Source: Zetaproteobacteria bacterium
GTDB lineage: Bacteria > Pseudomonadota > Zetaproteobacteria > Mariprofundales > Mariprofundaceae
Direction of reading: 5' to 3'
Assembly (NCBI GenBank): GCA_003696795.1
Contig: RFFT01000036.1
Location: 69,128 to 104,268 of the forward strand
Length of the DNA stretch: 35,141 bases
The translations under genes were made by a program, and so were the position numbers. Positions 1-7,328 of this stretch are shown in pieces (the first letter of the stretch is position 1; every line of letters starts with the position of its first letter). The notes under the pieces were generated by a model. It was given only the letters and a program-made list of their open reading frames with translations. It ran no database searches and was not told where the DNA came from.

Positions 1-127
1 CCAAACGTTGCCGCTCCTGGTGCACCCGCTGCAATTGCTGCTCGGTTGTCTGATCCGCCCATGCGCCCGTCGCCACCGCACCAAGCCAGGCACACAGGCA
101 GCAAACGATGACCGGCAGCCGCATCAT
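1..127 (-). CDS. EnvC-like murein hydrolase activator, N-terminal fragment
   Basis: Only the first 42 codons lie in the window; the gene runs off the left edge. The ATG at 127-125 overlaps the rlmH stop codon by 4 nt (ATGA), so translation is probably coupled to rlmH. The peptide starts with a signal sequence (two Met, an Arg, a Cys/Leu/Val/Ala-rich core, then an Ala-Trp-Ala type cleavage site near residue 24). It is followed by a Gln/Glu/Arg-rich stretch that looks like the start of a coiled coil. EnvC/NlpD-type activators of cell-wall amidases have exactly this N-terminal layout, with a coiled coil before a C-terminal LytM (M23) domain, and commonly lie near rlmH. The LytM domain is outside the window, so the identity is inferred from position and architecture only. 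Confidence 0.6.
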   Translation of the reverse strand, partial: MMRLPVIVCCLCAWLGAVATGAWADQTTEQQLQRVHQERQRL

Positions 128-573
128 GCGCGATGGTAGGGGTGACCGCGCAGCATCGTGAATGCGCGGTAGCACTGTTCCAATACGAGAATACGCACGA
201 GCTGATGCGGCAAAGTCAGTCGCGACAAGCTCCAGCACCGCCCCGCCCGCTGGCGGACCGTCGCATCCACCCCCGATGCGCCACCGATCACGAAGTCCAG
301 ACGCGCATTGCCGGCCAGGCTGGAAAACATACGGGCCCAATCCCGGCTGGACACGGCATCCCCGCGTTCATCGAACAGCACAAACCCTTCCGTTGCGGCA
401 CGCAGAATGCCGCGCGCCTCCTGCTGCCGCAATTGCGTCGCGTGACGCGCCCGTCCTTCCGGCAGCTCAACGATGTGCACCTCGGCAAACGCGCGCAAGC
501 GTCGCAGAAAATCCGCCTCGAACGCGGCCAGGTCGGGACGCCCCTTCCCCACGGCGAGCAAGCGGATACGCAC
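124..573 (-). CDS. rlmH: 23S rRNA pseudouridine-1915 N3-methyltransferase RlmH
   Basis: SPOUT-class methyltransferase that uses S-adenosylmethionine to methylate N3 of pseudouridine 1915 in helix 69 of 23S rRNA, in assembled 70S ribosomes. At 149 residues it is close to the usual ~155. The N-terminus MRIRLLAVGKGRPD is family-typical. The C-terminal knot contains FVIGGASGV, WSLSRLTLPH and the diagnostic HPYHR end, so the SAM and substrate pocket looks complete. The gene lies 6 nt after rsfS, a classic pairing of two ribosome-associated genes, and shares a 4-nt overlap with the downstream EnvC-like gene. The segment IGGASGV differs slightly from the IGGPEG form of E. coli. That looks like normal divergence. 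Confidence 0.95.
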   Translation of the reverse strand: MRIRLLAVGKGRPDLAAFEADFLRRLRAFAEVHIVELPEGRARHATQLRQQEARGILRAATEGFVLFDERGDAVSSRDWARMFSSLAGNARLDFVIGGASGVDATVRQRAGRCWSLSRLTLPHQLVRILVLEQCYRAFTMLRGHPYHRA

Positions 574-579
574 CAGCGC

Positions 580-942
580 TCAGCCCCCGTGCCGCACCGA
601 TTCAGGCTGCGCCCACAAGTGTTCAAGCTGAAAGCTCGCGCGCACCTCGGGCAAAAACAAATGCACCACCACATCTCCCAGATCGACGAGCAGCCATTCC
701 ATCGCCTCAAGTCCCTCGATCCGGGCACTCAGCGCATGCGCATGCGCGACCTCGGAAACCGCCTGCGCCAACGCCTTGAGTTGCCGATCGGAACGGCCAC
801 TGGCGATAATGAAACGATCGGCGAAATCGCATCGCCCGCGCACGTCGATGATCAGCACATCCTGCGCCTTCTTGTCTTCCAGCGCCTCCACCACCGCCGC
901 GGTCAGGCGCGCAACTTCATCCTGTCGAGATTCGGGTTCCAC
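580..942 (-). CDS. rsfS: Ribosomal silencing factor RsfS
   Basis: RsfS binds protein L14 of the large subunit and blocks subunit joining when nutrients are scarce. The 120-residue product has the family core: AQDVLIIDVRG, DFADRFIIASGRS, the IEGLEAMEWLLVDLGD region and VVHLFLPEVR. The start is GTG at 942-940, fixed by an AAGGAG ribosome binding site 5 nt upstream; an ATG 2 nt further upstream is in another frame. The protein is a little longer than E. coli RsfS (105 residues), with extra residues at the C-terminus. It lies 18 nt after nadD and 6 nt before rlmH in the conserved nadD-rsfS-rlmH order. Confidence 0.95.
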   Translation of the reverse strand: MEPESRQDEVARLTAAVVEALEDKKAQDVLIIDVRGRCDFADRFIIASGRSDRQLKALAQAVSEVAHAHALSARIEGLEAMEWLLVDLGDVVVHLFLPEVRASFQLEHLWAQPESVRHGG

Positions 943-960
943 ATCGACTCCTTATCATTC

Positions 961-1587
961 TCATTCCCGCCCATAGCGGCGCCTCAACGCCGGCATCAGC
1001 CTGGCATCCACCAGGCCCGCGACGTCGCGCCCGGCAGACAAACGCGCACGCACCTCGGTGGACGAAATCGCCGGCAACCGCGCATCGAGCACATAACACA
1101 CATGCCCTCCCCCCCTGCACAGGGGCCAGGAAGCGCGATCCACCTCGTGCCACCCCTCAATGCGCGGACGCGCCCAACCGGCGCGCGCGAAGACAAGCAG
1201 ATCGCAATATCGCTGATGCTCAGGATAGCCTACCCAGCGCGGAAGGCCGGCCAAGGCATCCGCGCCCAGCAGCCATACCGCGCGATCCTGCGGGTAAGCC
1301 TGGGCAAACGCCCGCAGGGTTTCAATCGCCGGGACGGGAGCGGACTGGCGCACCTCCCAATCCCACACGCGCATATTTTTTTCGCCTTCAATCATGCGCT
1401 CCACCCAGCGCAGGCGCTGGGCTCCGTCCGCAACCCCGGACAAACGACGATGCACCGGCCTGCCAACCGGAACGAACCAGACCTGATCGACATAAGCTTC
1501 CGCCAACGCCGCGCGCGCCAGCGCCAAATGCCCCAAATGGGGCGGATCGAAGCTGCCGCCAAATAGCCCGATGATGCGTGGGGTCAA
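961..1587 (-). CDS. nadD: Nicotinate-nucleotide adenylyltransferase NadD
   Basis: Transfers AMP from ATP to nicotinic acid mononucleotide, giving deamido-NAD in cytosolic NAD synthesis. The 208-residue protein has the nucleotidyltransferase signature GLFGGSFDPPHLGH near residues 8-21 and the C-terminal ATP-binding motif ISSTEVR. The usual VPxxxPPHK segment is altered here to FVPVGRPVHRR. The start must be TTG at 1587-1585: it is the first codon after the proA TAG stop, in the same frame, and no ATG or GTG precedes the catalytic motif. A GAGGTG element 9 nt upstream can serve as ribosome binding site. The zero-gap, in-frame junction with proA is unusual and is discussed in the findings. Confidence 0.93.
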   Translation of the reverse strand: MTPRIIGLFGGSFDPPHLGHLALARAALAEAYVDQVWFVPVGRPVHRRLSGVADGAQRLRWVERMIEGEKNMRVWDWEVRQSAPVPAIETLRAFAQAYPQDRAVWLLGADALAGLPRWVGYPEHQRYCDLLVFARAGWARPRIEGWHEVDRASWPLCRGGGHVCYVLDARLPAISSTEVRARLSAGRDVAGLVDARLMPALRRRYGRE

Positions 1588-2859
1588 CTACTGCCGCACC
1601 TCGCCATCGCCGAGGACGATCCATTTCTGCGTGGTGAGGCCCTCCAACCCCACCGGACCGCGCACATGCAATCGATCCGTCGAAATGCCAATCTCCGCGC
1701 CCAGCCCATATTCGAATCCATCGGCAAAGCGGGTGCTCGCGTTCCACATCACTGACGAGGAATCCACCTCGCGGAGGAACAATTGTCCGGCGCGCCGGTC
1801 CTCGGTGACGATCGCATCGGTGTGCCCCGAGCCATGGCGCGCAATATGGGCCATGGCCGCGTGGAGATCATCGACCACGCGGATCGATAAAATCGGGGCC
1901 AGGTATTCGGTGTCCCAGTCCTGCTCGCTGGCCTTTAGCACCGGCACACGCCCATCCAGGATCGCGCGTGTACGCGCACAGCCGCGCAGCTCCACACCCT
2001 TCTCGCTCATCGCCTCGGCAATCGGGGGCAACACGGCCTCCGCAATATCCCGGTGTACGAGCAGGGTTTCCATGGCATTGCAAACGCCATAGCGATGTGT
2101 CTTCGCATTGACCGCGATCGCCACGGCCTTGTCGCGATCGGCTGCCGCATCGATATACACATGGCAAATACCGTCGAGATGTTTGATCACCGGCACCCTC
2201 GATTCGGCCGCCACGCGCTCGATCAGGGAACGCCCGCCGCGGGGGATAATGACATCGATATAGACGTCGCTCTTGAGCATCGCGCCGACCATGGCCCGAT
2301 CCGTCGAATCGATCAATTGCACCGCGTCCTGCGGCAAACCGGCCTTCAGCAGAGCGCGGCGCATGCATGCGGCAATCACGCGATTGGAATGGATCGCCTC
2401 GGAGCCGCCACGCAAGATCGCCGCATTCCCAGACTTCAAGCACAACCCCGCCGCATCCGCGGTCACATTCGGACGTGACTCGTAAATGATGCCGATCACC
2501 CCCAGCGGCACGCGCATATGCCCGACCTGGATACCCGAAGGCCGATAGCGCAAGGCATCGACGGCGCCCACAGGATCCGGCAAGGCCGCGATCTGTTCAA
2601 GCCCCTCGGCCATGGCCTCGATACGGTCGCCATTGAGCAGCAGGCGATCAACCAGCGCGGCATCGAGCGCATTGGCACGCGCCCGCTCGACATCCAGCGC
2701 GTTGGCGGCAAGGATTTCCTCCATCTCGCGCCTGATCGTCATCGCCGCATGTTCCAGCGCGAGATTCTTGGCACGCGTGTTGGCCATGCGCATCGCGGCC
2801 GCCGCCGTGCGCGCCTGCCGGCCCAGTCTGTCCATCATCGCCTGGCAATCCTGCGTCAT
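1588..2859 (-). CDS. proA: Gamma-glutamyl phosphate reductase ProA
   Basis: Second step of proline synthesis: NADPH-dependent reduction of gamma-glutamyl phosphate to glutamate-5-semialdehyde in the cytosol. At 423 residues it matches the family (E. coli 417). It belongs to the aldehyde dehydrogenase superfamily. Visible landmarks are the nucleotide-binding region around [20 protein letters not shown] (119-138), the segment [19 protein letters not shown], and the catalytic Cys260 in [12 protein letters not shown]. The ATG at 2859 has a GGAG-rich ribosome binding site and overlaps the proB stop by 4 nt (ATGA), so ProB and ProA, which must channel an unstable acyl phosphate, are translationally coupled. 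The gene ends in TAG directly against the nadD start. Confidence 0.97.
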   Translation of the reverse strand: MTQDCQAMMDRLGRQARTAAAAMRMANTRAKNLALEHAAMTIRREMEEILAANALDVERARANALDAALVDRLLLNGDRIEAMAEGLEQIAALPDPVGAVDALRYRPSGIQVGHMRVPLGVIGIIYESRPNVTADAAGLCLKSGNAAILRGGSEAIHSNRVIAACMRRALLKAGLPQDAVQLIDSTDRAMVGAMLKSDVYIDVIIPRGGRSLIERVAAESRVPVIKHLDGICHVYIDAAADRDKAVAIAVNAKTHRYGVCNAMETLLVHRDIAEAVLPPIAEAMSEKGVELRGCARTRAILDGRVPVLKASEQDWDTEYLAPILSIRVVDDLHAAMAHIARHGSGHTDAIVTEDRRAGQLFLREVDSSSVMWNASTRFADGFEYGLGAEIGISTDRLHVRGPVGLEGLTTQKWIVLGDGEVRQ

Positions 2860-4004
2860 CTCTCCTCTCCTGTCTCCGGGTGCAATAGCACCAGATTGTC
2901 GCGGTGAATCACCGATGAAAAATCCCTGTAGCCAAGGATGCGCTCGATCTCATGGCTGCCATGCCCCTGAATCTTGCGCAGATCCTCGGCGCTGTAATTG
3001 CTGAGTCCGCGTGCGATCACGCCATGACGCCCAACAATATCGATACAGGCGCCCTTGTCGAACACCCCTTCCACCGCCGTCACGCCCACCGGCAACAGGC
3101 TGCTGCCGCGCTCCAGCAAAGCCCGCTCCGCCCCCGCATCGACACGCAATCGCCCCTCTGGGCGCAGCACATCGGCGATCCAGTGCTGACGCCGGCTGCG
3201 CCGATCGCTGCCACAAAGGAACAGCGTGCCAATATCCTCGCCCGCGAGCAAGGCGCGCAGCACTCCCGGACGCTGGCCATTCACGATCGCCGCCGGCACA
3301 CCGCCACGCGTGCTGATCCGCGCCGCATTCATCTTGCTGGCCATGCCACCCGTGCCGAACGAGGAACCGGCCCCACCTGCGGCCCGCAACACCTCGGCGG
3401 AGAATTGGCGCACCACCCCATAGCGTCGGGCATCGCCATGCTCGCGCGGCGCCTTGTCATACAAGCCATCGACATCGGTCAGCATCACCAACAGATCCGC
3501 ATCAATCACCAGACTGACCAATGCGCCCAGAGTGTCATTGTCGCCAAACTTGATCTCCTCGACGACCACCGTGTCATTCTCATTGACAATCGGCACCACG
3601 CCGGCGGAAAACAAGGTTGCGCTGGTATTGCTGGCATTCAGGTAGCGACGCCGGTGGCGCAAGTCGTCCTTGGTCAGCAGCATCTGCGCCACGATGCGCC
3701 CATGCCGGGCGAACGCATTGCCATAGGCGCGCATCAGTTTGGGCTGGCCGATCGCCGCCGCCGCCTGCTTCTCGTGCACGCTCAGCGTGCGCCCAAGCCA
3801 ACCCAGGCGTACGCAGCCCAAGGCAACCGCACCGGAACTCACCACGGCCACCTCGATGCCCCGACGCATCAGGGTCTCCAGCTCGTCAACCAGCGTATCA
3901 ATCACATCCTGCCGAATGCCTTGACGCGCATCGGCGAGCAGCGAACTTCCAATCTTGACCACGATGCGCCGCGCCTTGGCAAGGTCCCGTCGCTCCCGAA
4001 TCAC
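2856..4004 (-). CDS. proB: Glutamate 5-kinase ProB
   Basis: First step of proline synthesis: ATP-dependent phosphorylation of glutamate to gamma-glutamyl phosphate, normally feedback-inhibited by proline. The 382-residue protein has an amino-acid-kinase domain (about residues 12-265) with [29 protein letters not shown] and the [19 protein letters not shown] segment. It is followed by a C-terminal PUA domain (about 285-370), as in the 367-residue E. coli enzyme. The start is GTG at 4004-4002, which overlaps the obgE TGA as GTGA, with GGGGAGA upstream. The obgE-proB-proA order with coupled overlaps makes one transcription unit. Confidence 0.97.
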   Translation of the reverse strand: MIRERRDLAKARRIVVKIGSSLLADARQGIRQDVIDTLVDELETLMRRGIEVAVVSSGAVALGCVRLGWLGRTLSVHEKQAAAAIGQPKLMRAYGNAFARHGRIVAQMLLTKDDLRHRRRYLNASNTSATLFSAGVVPIVNENDTVVVEEIKFGDNDTLGALVSLVIDADLLVMLTDVDGLYDKAPREHGDARRYGVVRQFSAEVLRAAGGAGSSFGTGGMASKMNAARISTRGGVPAAIVNGQRPGVLRALLAGEDIGTLFLCGSDRRSRRQHWIADVLRPEGRLRVDAGAERALLERGSSLLPVGVTAVEGVFDKGACIDIVGRHGVIARGLSNYSAEDLRKIQGHGSHEIERILGYRDFSSVIHRDNLVLLHPETGEER

Positions 4005-5011
4005 CGCGTCTCTCCCCGCGCATGCAACAACCGCTCATAAACCGCGCGCAGCATGGGCTGCACCCCTTCGCCGGTCACCGCCGAAATCGCATACACCGGC
4101 AAGGCAAACTCCCGCGCAGCAGCCAGCGCCTGCCGACGTCCATCCGCATCAAGCAAATCGATTTTGTTGAGTACCAGCAACCTTGGCTTGCCCGCCATCC
4201 CCGGACCGTAGCCTTCCAGTTCACGCTCAATCTCGCGCACCTGCGCCGCGATCGACTTGCCCTCAAAACATGAGGCATCCACCACATGCAGCAGGAAGGC
4301 GGTGCGCTCAAGATGGCGCAGAAAACGCGCGCCCAGCCCACGCCCCTGATGCGCGCCCTCGATCAACCCCGGCACATCGGCGACAACAAAGCCATCGCCA
4401 TCGTCCATGAACACCTGACCGAGCTTTGGCGCCAAGGTGGTGAACGGATAATCGGCAATCTTGGGCCGCGCATTGGAAATGCGCGCAAGCAACGTGGACT
4501 TGCCCGCATTGGGCAACCCCGCCAACCCCACATCAGCCATCAGCTTCAGCTCCAGCCAGCGAATGCCGGCCTCGCCGGGCTCACCCGGCTGGGCATAGCG
4601 CGGCGCGCGATTGGTACTGGTGGCGAAATGCGCGTTGCCCAGACCGCCGGCTCCGCCGCGCGCTAAGATATAGCGCTCGCCATCCTGGGATAGATCCTTG
4701 AGCACATGGCCATGCTCATCCTTGACAATCGTCCCTAGCGGCACCTCGACCACAATGTCGTCGGCGTTGCGTCCATGCCGGTCGGAACCCATCCCCGGCT
4801 GCCCGTTTTTCGCGATCAGACGCTTGCGCAGGTACAGCTCCTGCAGGGTGTTCTTGCGCCGGCTGGCAACCAGGATCACATGCCCGCCGCGTCCTCCATC
4901 GCCACCGTCGGGGCCACCCTTGGGGATGTATTTCTCGCGTCGAAACGATACGCACCCCGCTCCGCCATGCCCGGCGCGCACTTCGATCCGAACCTCATCG
5001 ATAAAACGCAT
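4001..5011 (-). CDS. obgE: GTPase ObgE/CgtA
   Basis: Essential GTPase acting in late 50S assembly and stress signalling. The 336-residue protein has the glycine-rich Obg fold at the N-terminus (CVSFRREKYIPKGGPDGGDGG and following Gly repeats). A G domain follows with the P-loop GLPNAGKST, the switch region YPFTTLAPKLG, DVPGLIEGAHQG and the NKID specificity motif. I start at the ATG at 5011, which aligns with MKFVDEA-type starts of the family; an in-frame TTG at 5017 directly after a TAA is possible but less likely. There is no clear ribosome binding site, and a promoter-like pair ends only 5 nt before the ATG (see findings). It is separated from rpmA by an intrinsic terminator and overlaps proB by 4 nt. 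Confidence 0.96.
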   Translation of the reverse strand: MRFIDEVRIEVRAGHGGAGCVSFRREKYIPKGGPDGGDGGRGGHVILVASRRKNTLQELYLRKRLIAKNGQPGMGSDRHGRNADDIVVEVPLGTIVKDEHGHVLKDLSQDGERYILARGGAGGLGNAHFATSTNRAPRYAQPGEPGEAGIRWLELKLMADVGLAGLPNAGKSTLLARISNARPKIADYPFTTLAPKLGQVFMDDGDGFVVADVPGLIEGAHQGRGLGARFLRHLERTAFLLHVVDASCFEGKSIAAQVREIERELEGYGPGMAGKPRLLVLNKIDLLDADGRRQALAAAREFALPVYAISAVTGEGVQPMLRAVYERLLHARGETR

Positions 5012-5016
5012 GCTCA

Positions 5017-5046
5017 ATTACACCATGGAATCCAACCAATACTCAA
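5017..5046 (-). promoter_or_regulatory. Candidate promoter for obgE operon
   Basis: On the minus strand TTGAGT (5046-5041) and TGTAAT (5022-5017) are separated by 18 nt, just downstream of the rpmA terminator. The -10 ends 5 nt before the obgE ATG, so the transcript would start at or near the ATG. It was read by eye; only 4 of 6 bases match in the -35. Confidence 0.4.
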
Positions 5047-5053
5047 TACGCAC

Positions 5054-5082
5054 AAAAAAGGGGGCGCGACCGGCGCACCCCC
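5054..5082 (-). terminator. Intrinsic terminator after rpmA
   Basis: On the minus strand, 26 nt after the rpmA stop, a 9-bp stem (GGGGGTGCG pairing with CGCGCCCCC, one G-U pair) closes a 5-nt loop and is followed by six T. This should end the rpmE-rplU-rpmA transcript. Confidence 0.88.
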
Positions 5083-5107
5083 TCCAAATTCAAGGACAGC
5101 CTTGGAC

Positions 5108-5356
5108 TCAAGCCGTCACACGCACGGTCGTGCGTCCTGCCCGCTTGTAATACTCCACCTTGCCGTCGATCAGCGCGAACAGGGTATAATCCTTGCCACA
5201 ACCGACGTTCTCGCCCGGACGAATCTTCGTGCCGCGCTGGCGCACGAGAATATTGCCCGCGCGCACGGTCTCGCCACCGTACTTCTTCACGCCCAACCGC
5301 TTGGCGTTGGAATCGCGTCCGTTGCGGCTGGAACCACCTGCCTTCTTATGTGCCAT
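5108..5356 (-). CDS. rpmA: 50S ribosomal protein L27
   Basis: Large-subunit protein whose flexible N-terminus reaches the peptidyl transferase centre. It has 82 residues, close to the 85 of E. coli, starting [20 protein letters not shown], the canonical unprocessed proteobacterial N-terminus. RQRGTK and [18 protein letters not shown] are also typical. The ATG at 5356 has an AAGGAG site upstream. It lies 18 nt after rplU and is followed by a strong terminator. Confidence 0.98.
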   Translation of the reverse strand: MAHKKAGGSSRNGRDSNAKRLGVKKYGGETVRAGNILVRQRGTKIRPGENVGCGKDYTLFALIDGKVEYYKRAGRTTVRVTA

Positions 5357-5374
5357 CGTTCCGCTCCTTATCCG

Positions 5375-5683
5375 TTAAACGCTGATCTTCTCAATGCGCA
5401 CGGCGGTATAATCCTGCCGATGCCCCTTGGTGAGCTTGTAATGCTTGCGGCGGCGCTTCTTGAAGATCACCACCTTCTTGCCTCGACCGCCACCGGTCAC
5501 CACTGCCTCGACGCGCGCACCCGAAGCCTCATCGCCAACCTTGATCTCTTTGCCCGCGCCGACCAGCAGCACCTCATCAAACGTCACCTTCTCGCCCTCG
5601 GCGGCGGCCAGCTTCTCAATGCGCAGCTCATCGCCTTCCTGCACGCGATACTGCTTGCCACCCGTCTTGATTACAGCATACAT
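5375..5683 (-). CDS. rplU: 50S ribosomal protein L21
   Basis: Large-subunit protein that binds 23S rRNA. From the ATG at 5683 the product is 102 residues starting [18 protein letters not shown], the family's usual start and length. A GTG 12 nt upstream would add four residues, but GGTGGGG lies 7 nt before the ATG, which supports the shorter form. The C-terminal [29 protein letters not shown] region is typical of L21. It lies 14 nt after rpmE, an uncommon partner, and 18 nt before rpmA, its usual partner. Confidence 0.98.
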   Translation of the reverse strand: MYAVIKTGGKQYRVQEGDELRIEKLAAAEGEKVTFDEVLLVGAGKEIKVGDEASGARVEAVVTGGGRGKKVVIFKKRRRKHYKLTKGHRQDYTAVRIEKISV

Positions 5684-5697
5684 GGAAAACCCCACCG

Positions 5698-5910
5698 TCA
5701 GGCAGCCTTGCCAGGCTTGCCGTATTTCTTGTAAAAACGCTCGACCCTACCCTCGGTGTCCACAATCTTCTGCTTGCCGGTATAGAAGGGATGACACGCC
5801 GAGCAGATCTCCACACGGAAATCGCCCTTCGTCGAGCGGGTCTCGAAGGTATTCCCGCAAGAGCAGGTTACCTTGGATACAACATATTCTGGATGAATGC
5901 CAGCTTTCAC
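5698..5910 (-). CDS. rpmE: 50S ribosomal protein L31 (zinc-binding type)
   Basis: The 70-residue product is exactly the length of E. coli L31. It carries zinc ligands Cys16, Cys18, Cys36 and Cys39 in TCSCGN and [13 protein letters not shown], so it is the C+ form normally used when zinc is sufficient. The start is GTG at 5910, set by AGGAG 8 nt upstream and by the family N-terminus MKAGIHPEY. Any longer reading frame lacks L31 similarity in its extension. The gene heads a three-gene ribosomal operon with rplU and rpmA and has a good promoter just upstream. Confidence 0.97.
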   Translation of the reverse strand: MKAGIHPEYVVSKVTCSCGNTFETRSTKGDFRVEICSACHPFYTGKQKIVDTEGRVERFYKKYGKPGKAA

Positions 5911-5959
5911 GTTCAAATCTCCTGTTCGCCATCGGGCCCTATGATCCAAAGGGGCGCGA

Positions 5960-5988
5960 TTTATAGCTTCAAGCGAGGATCGATGCAA
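5960..5988 (-). promoter_or_regulatory. Sigma70-type promoter for rpmE-rplU-rpmA
   Basis: On the minus strand TTGCAT (5988-5983) and TATAAA (5965-5960) are separated by exactly 17 nt. The transcript would begin about 45 nt upstream of the rpmE GTG. The -35 starts only 12 nt beyond the stop of the upstream efflux operon. Confidence 0.7.
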
Positions 5989-5999
5989 GCGCAAACTTG

Positions 6000-7328
6000 T
6001 CAATCCGCGCTCGCTTCGAGCAATGCATCCACCCGCGCAAGCGCCGCATCGTCCAGCGCGTTGACGGACGCCATCAACCGCAAATAAGCCATGGCATGGC
6101 GCGCCACCGCATCCGCATACCGTTGCCGACTCAACGCCAGTCGCTCCTCGGCATCGAGCACCTCGGTGATCGCACGCAGCCCCACCGCAAAGCCCGCATG
6201 CGCGGCCCGCCTGGCGGTGGCGGCGCTGTGCAGGGCCTTGCGCAGCGCCCGAACCTCGGCCGCCGTGGTCCGCAGCTCGAGAAACGACTGTCTAGCCAGC
6301 AGGCGCGCGGCACGCTGGGCATCGGTCAGCTCGAATTCGGCGCGCAACTGCTCTTTGCGGCTCTTGCGCTGCTGCGCCCAGGTGCCGCCACCCGCATACA
6401 ACGGCATGGACACCTCGATGCCCACGGAAGCCGCATTGACCCGCACGCCACCGAATGTGCCGTCGGAACTCACATCCCGCGACAAGCCCGCCACCAGCTG
6501 AACCTTGGGCAATGCCCCACCCACGGCGCGCAAGTGCCCGGCATCGGCCAGCTCGACCGCCTTGCCACGCAAGCGCACGCTCAACGCGTCCCGCGCGGCG
6601 CGCGCTTCCCAGGCCGACACCTTATCCGGATGCACGGAGATCGGCGCGATCATTTCAGGTATGCGCGCCGGCACGTTGGCGGGAGCGCCGAGCAAAGACT
6701 GCAACCGCGCGTGGGCCGTGGCCAGCATCTGCTCCGCCCGAATCCGCTGTGCGCGAGCAAGATCGCGCCGGCTGTCGGCGTCCAGCGCCTCGTTCACCGC
6801 CGCGGTTCCCGCATCGAATGCGGCCTGGGCCCGCGCGGCCAATCGTGCAAGCGCACGCTCGCTTGCCTGTGCCGCGGCCAGCGCCGCCTGCGCACGCCAA
6901 ACCTCGAGCCACGCCCCCGCAGCTGACAGCACCGTTTGCTGACGGGCAAGCGCCAACTTGAGCTCGCCGCTCGCCGCCGCAATAGCTCCCTGGCGATAGG
7001 TCGCCCACTTCTCCAGGTCGAACAATGGCTGGTAGGCCATCACGCTGTACGCCTGCTCGTTGTTGCGCACACGCGTTGCCAGAAGGCTGATCGGGCGATC
7101 GTAACGATAGCGCTCCTGCTTGCGTGTCACGGCGACCTGAGCCACCACATAAGGCAACAGCCAGGCGCGTCCCAACACCCGATCCTCAGCCGCCGCGTCC
7201 CGCGCCGCCGCAGCCGCCTGCAGGGCCGGCGCATGCGCGAGCGCCTGCCCGACCGCATCCTGCAGACCGTTCCCCCAGGCCAGACTCGGGGACAACAGCA
7301 CCAGCGCAACAAACCGCATCCGCTTCAT
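6000..7328 (-). CDS. TolC-family outer membrane channel of an RND efflux system
   Basis: Predicted outer membrane/periplasmic tunnel through which the adjacent RND pump exports its substrate. From the ATG at 7328 the product is 442 residues, beginning with a signal peptide [19 protein letters not shown] with cleavage near residue 19-20. Two long helical repeats rich in Ala, Arg and Leu follow, the usual outer-membrane efflux protein (OEP) layout. The ATG overlaps the RND stop by 4 nt (ATGA). A much longer frame upstream exists but would replace the signal peptide by non-homologous sequence inside the RND gene. No terminator is visible after the stop. The exported compound cannot be told from sequence. 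Confidence 0.9.
   Translation of the reverse strand: MKRMRFVALVLLSPSLAWGNGLQDAVGQALAHAPALQAAAAARDAAAEDRVLGRAWLLPYVVAQVAVTRKQERYRYDRPISLLATRVRNNEQAYSVMAYQPLFDLEKWATYRQGAIAAASGELKLALARQQTVLSAAGAWLEVWRAQAALAAAQASERALARLAARAQAAFDAGTAAVNEALDADSRRDLARAQRIRAEQMLATAHARLQSLLGAPANVPARIPEMIAPISVHPDKVSAWEARAARDALSVRLRGKAVELADAGHLRAVGGALPKVQLVAGLSRDVSSDGTFGGVRVNAASVGIEVSMPLYAGGGTWAQQRKSRKEQLRAEFELTDAQRAARLLARQSFLELRTTAAEVRALRKALHSAATARRAAHAGFAVGLRAITEVLDAEERLALSRQRYADAVARHAMAYLRLMASVNALDDAALARVDALLEASAD

Noticed and set aside
133-1566. Plus-strand frame of 477 codons
   Set aside because: It lies exactly opposite rlmH, rsfS and nadD, its product is Arg/His/Pro-rich with no family motif, and GC-rich codon bias opens such antisense frames.
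2952-4040. Plus-strand frame of 362 codons
   Set aside because: Antisense of proB with no recognisable motif and no ribosome binding site that stands out.
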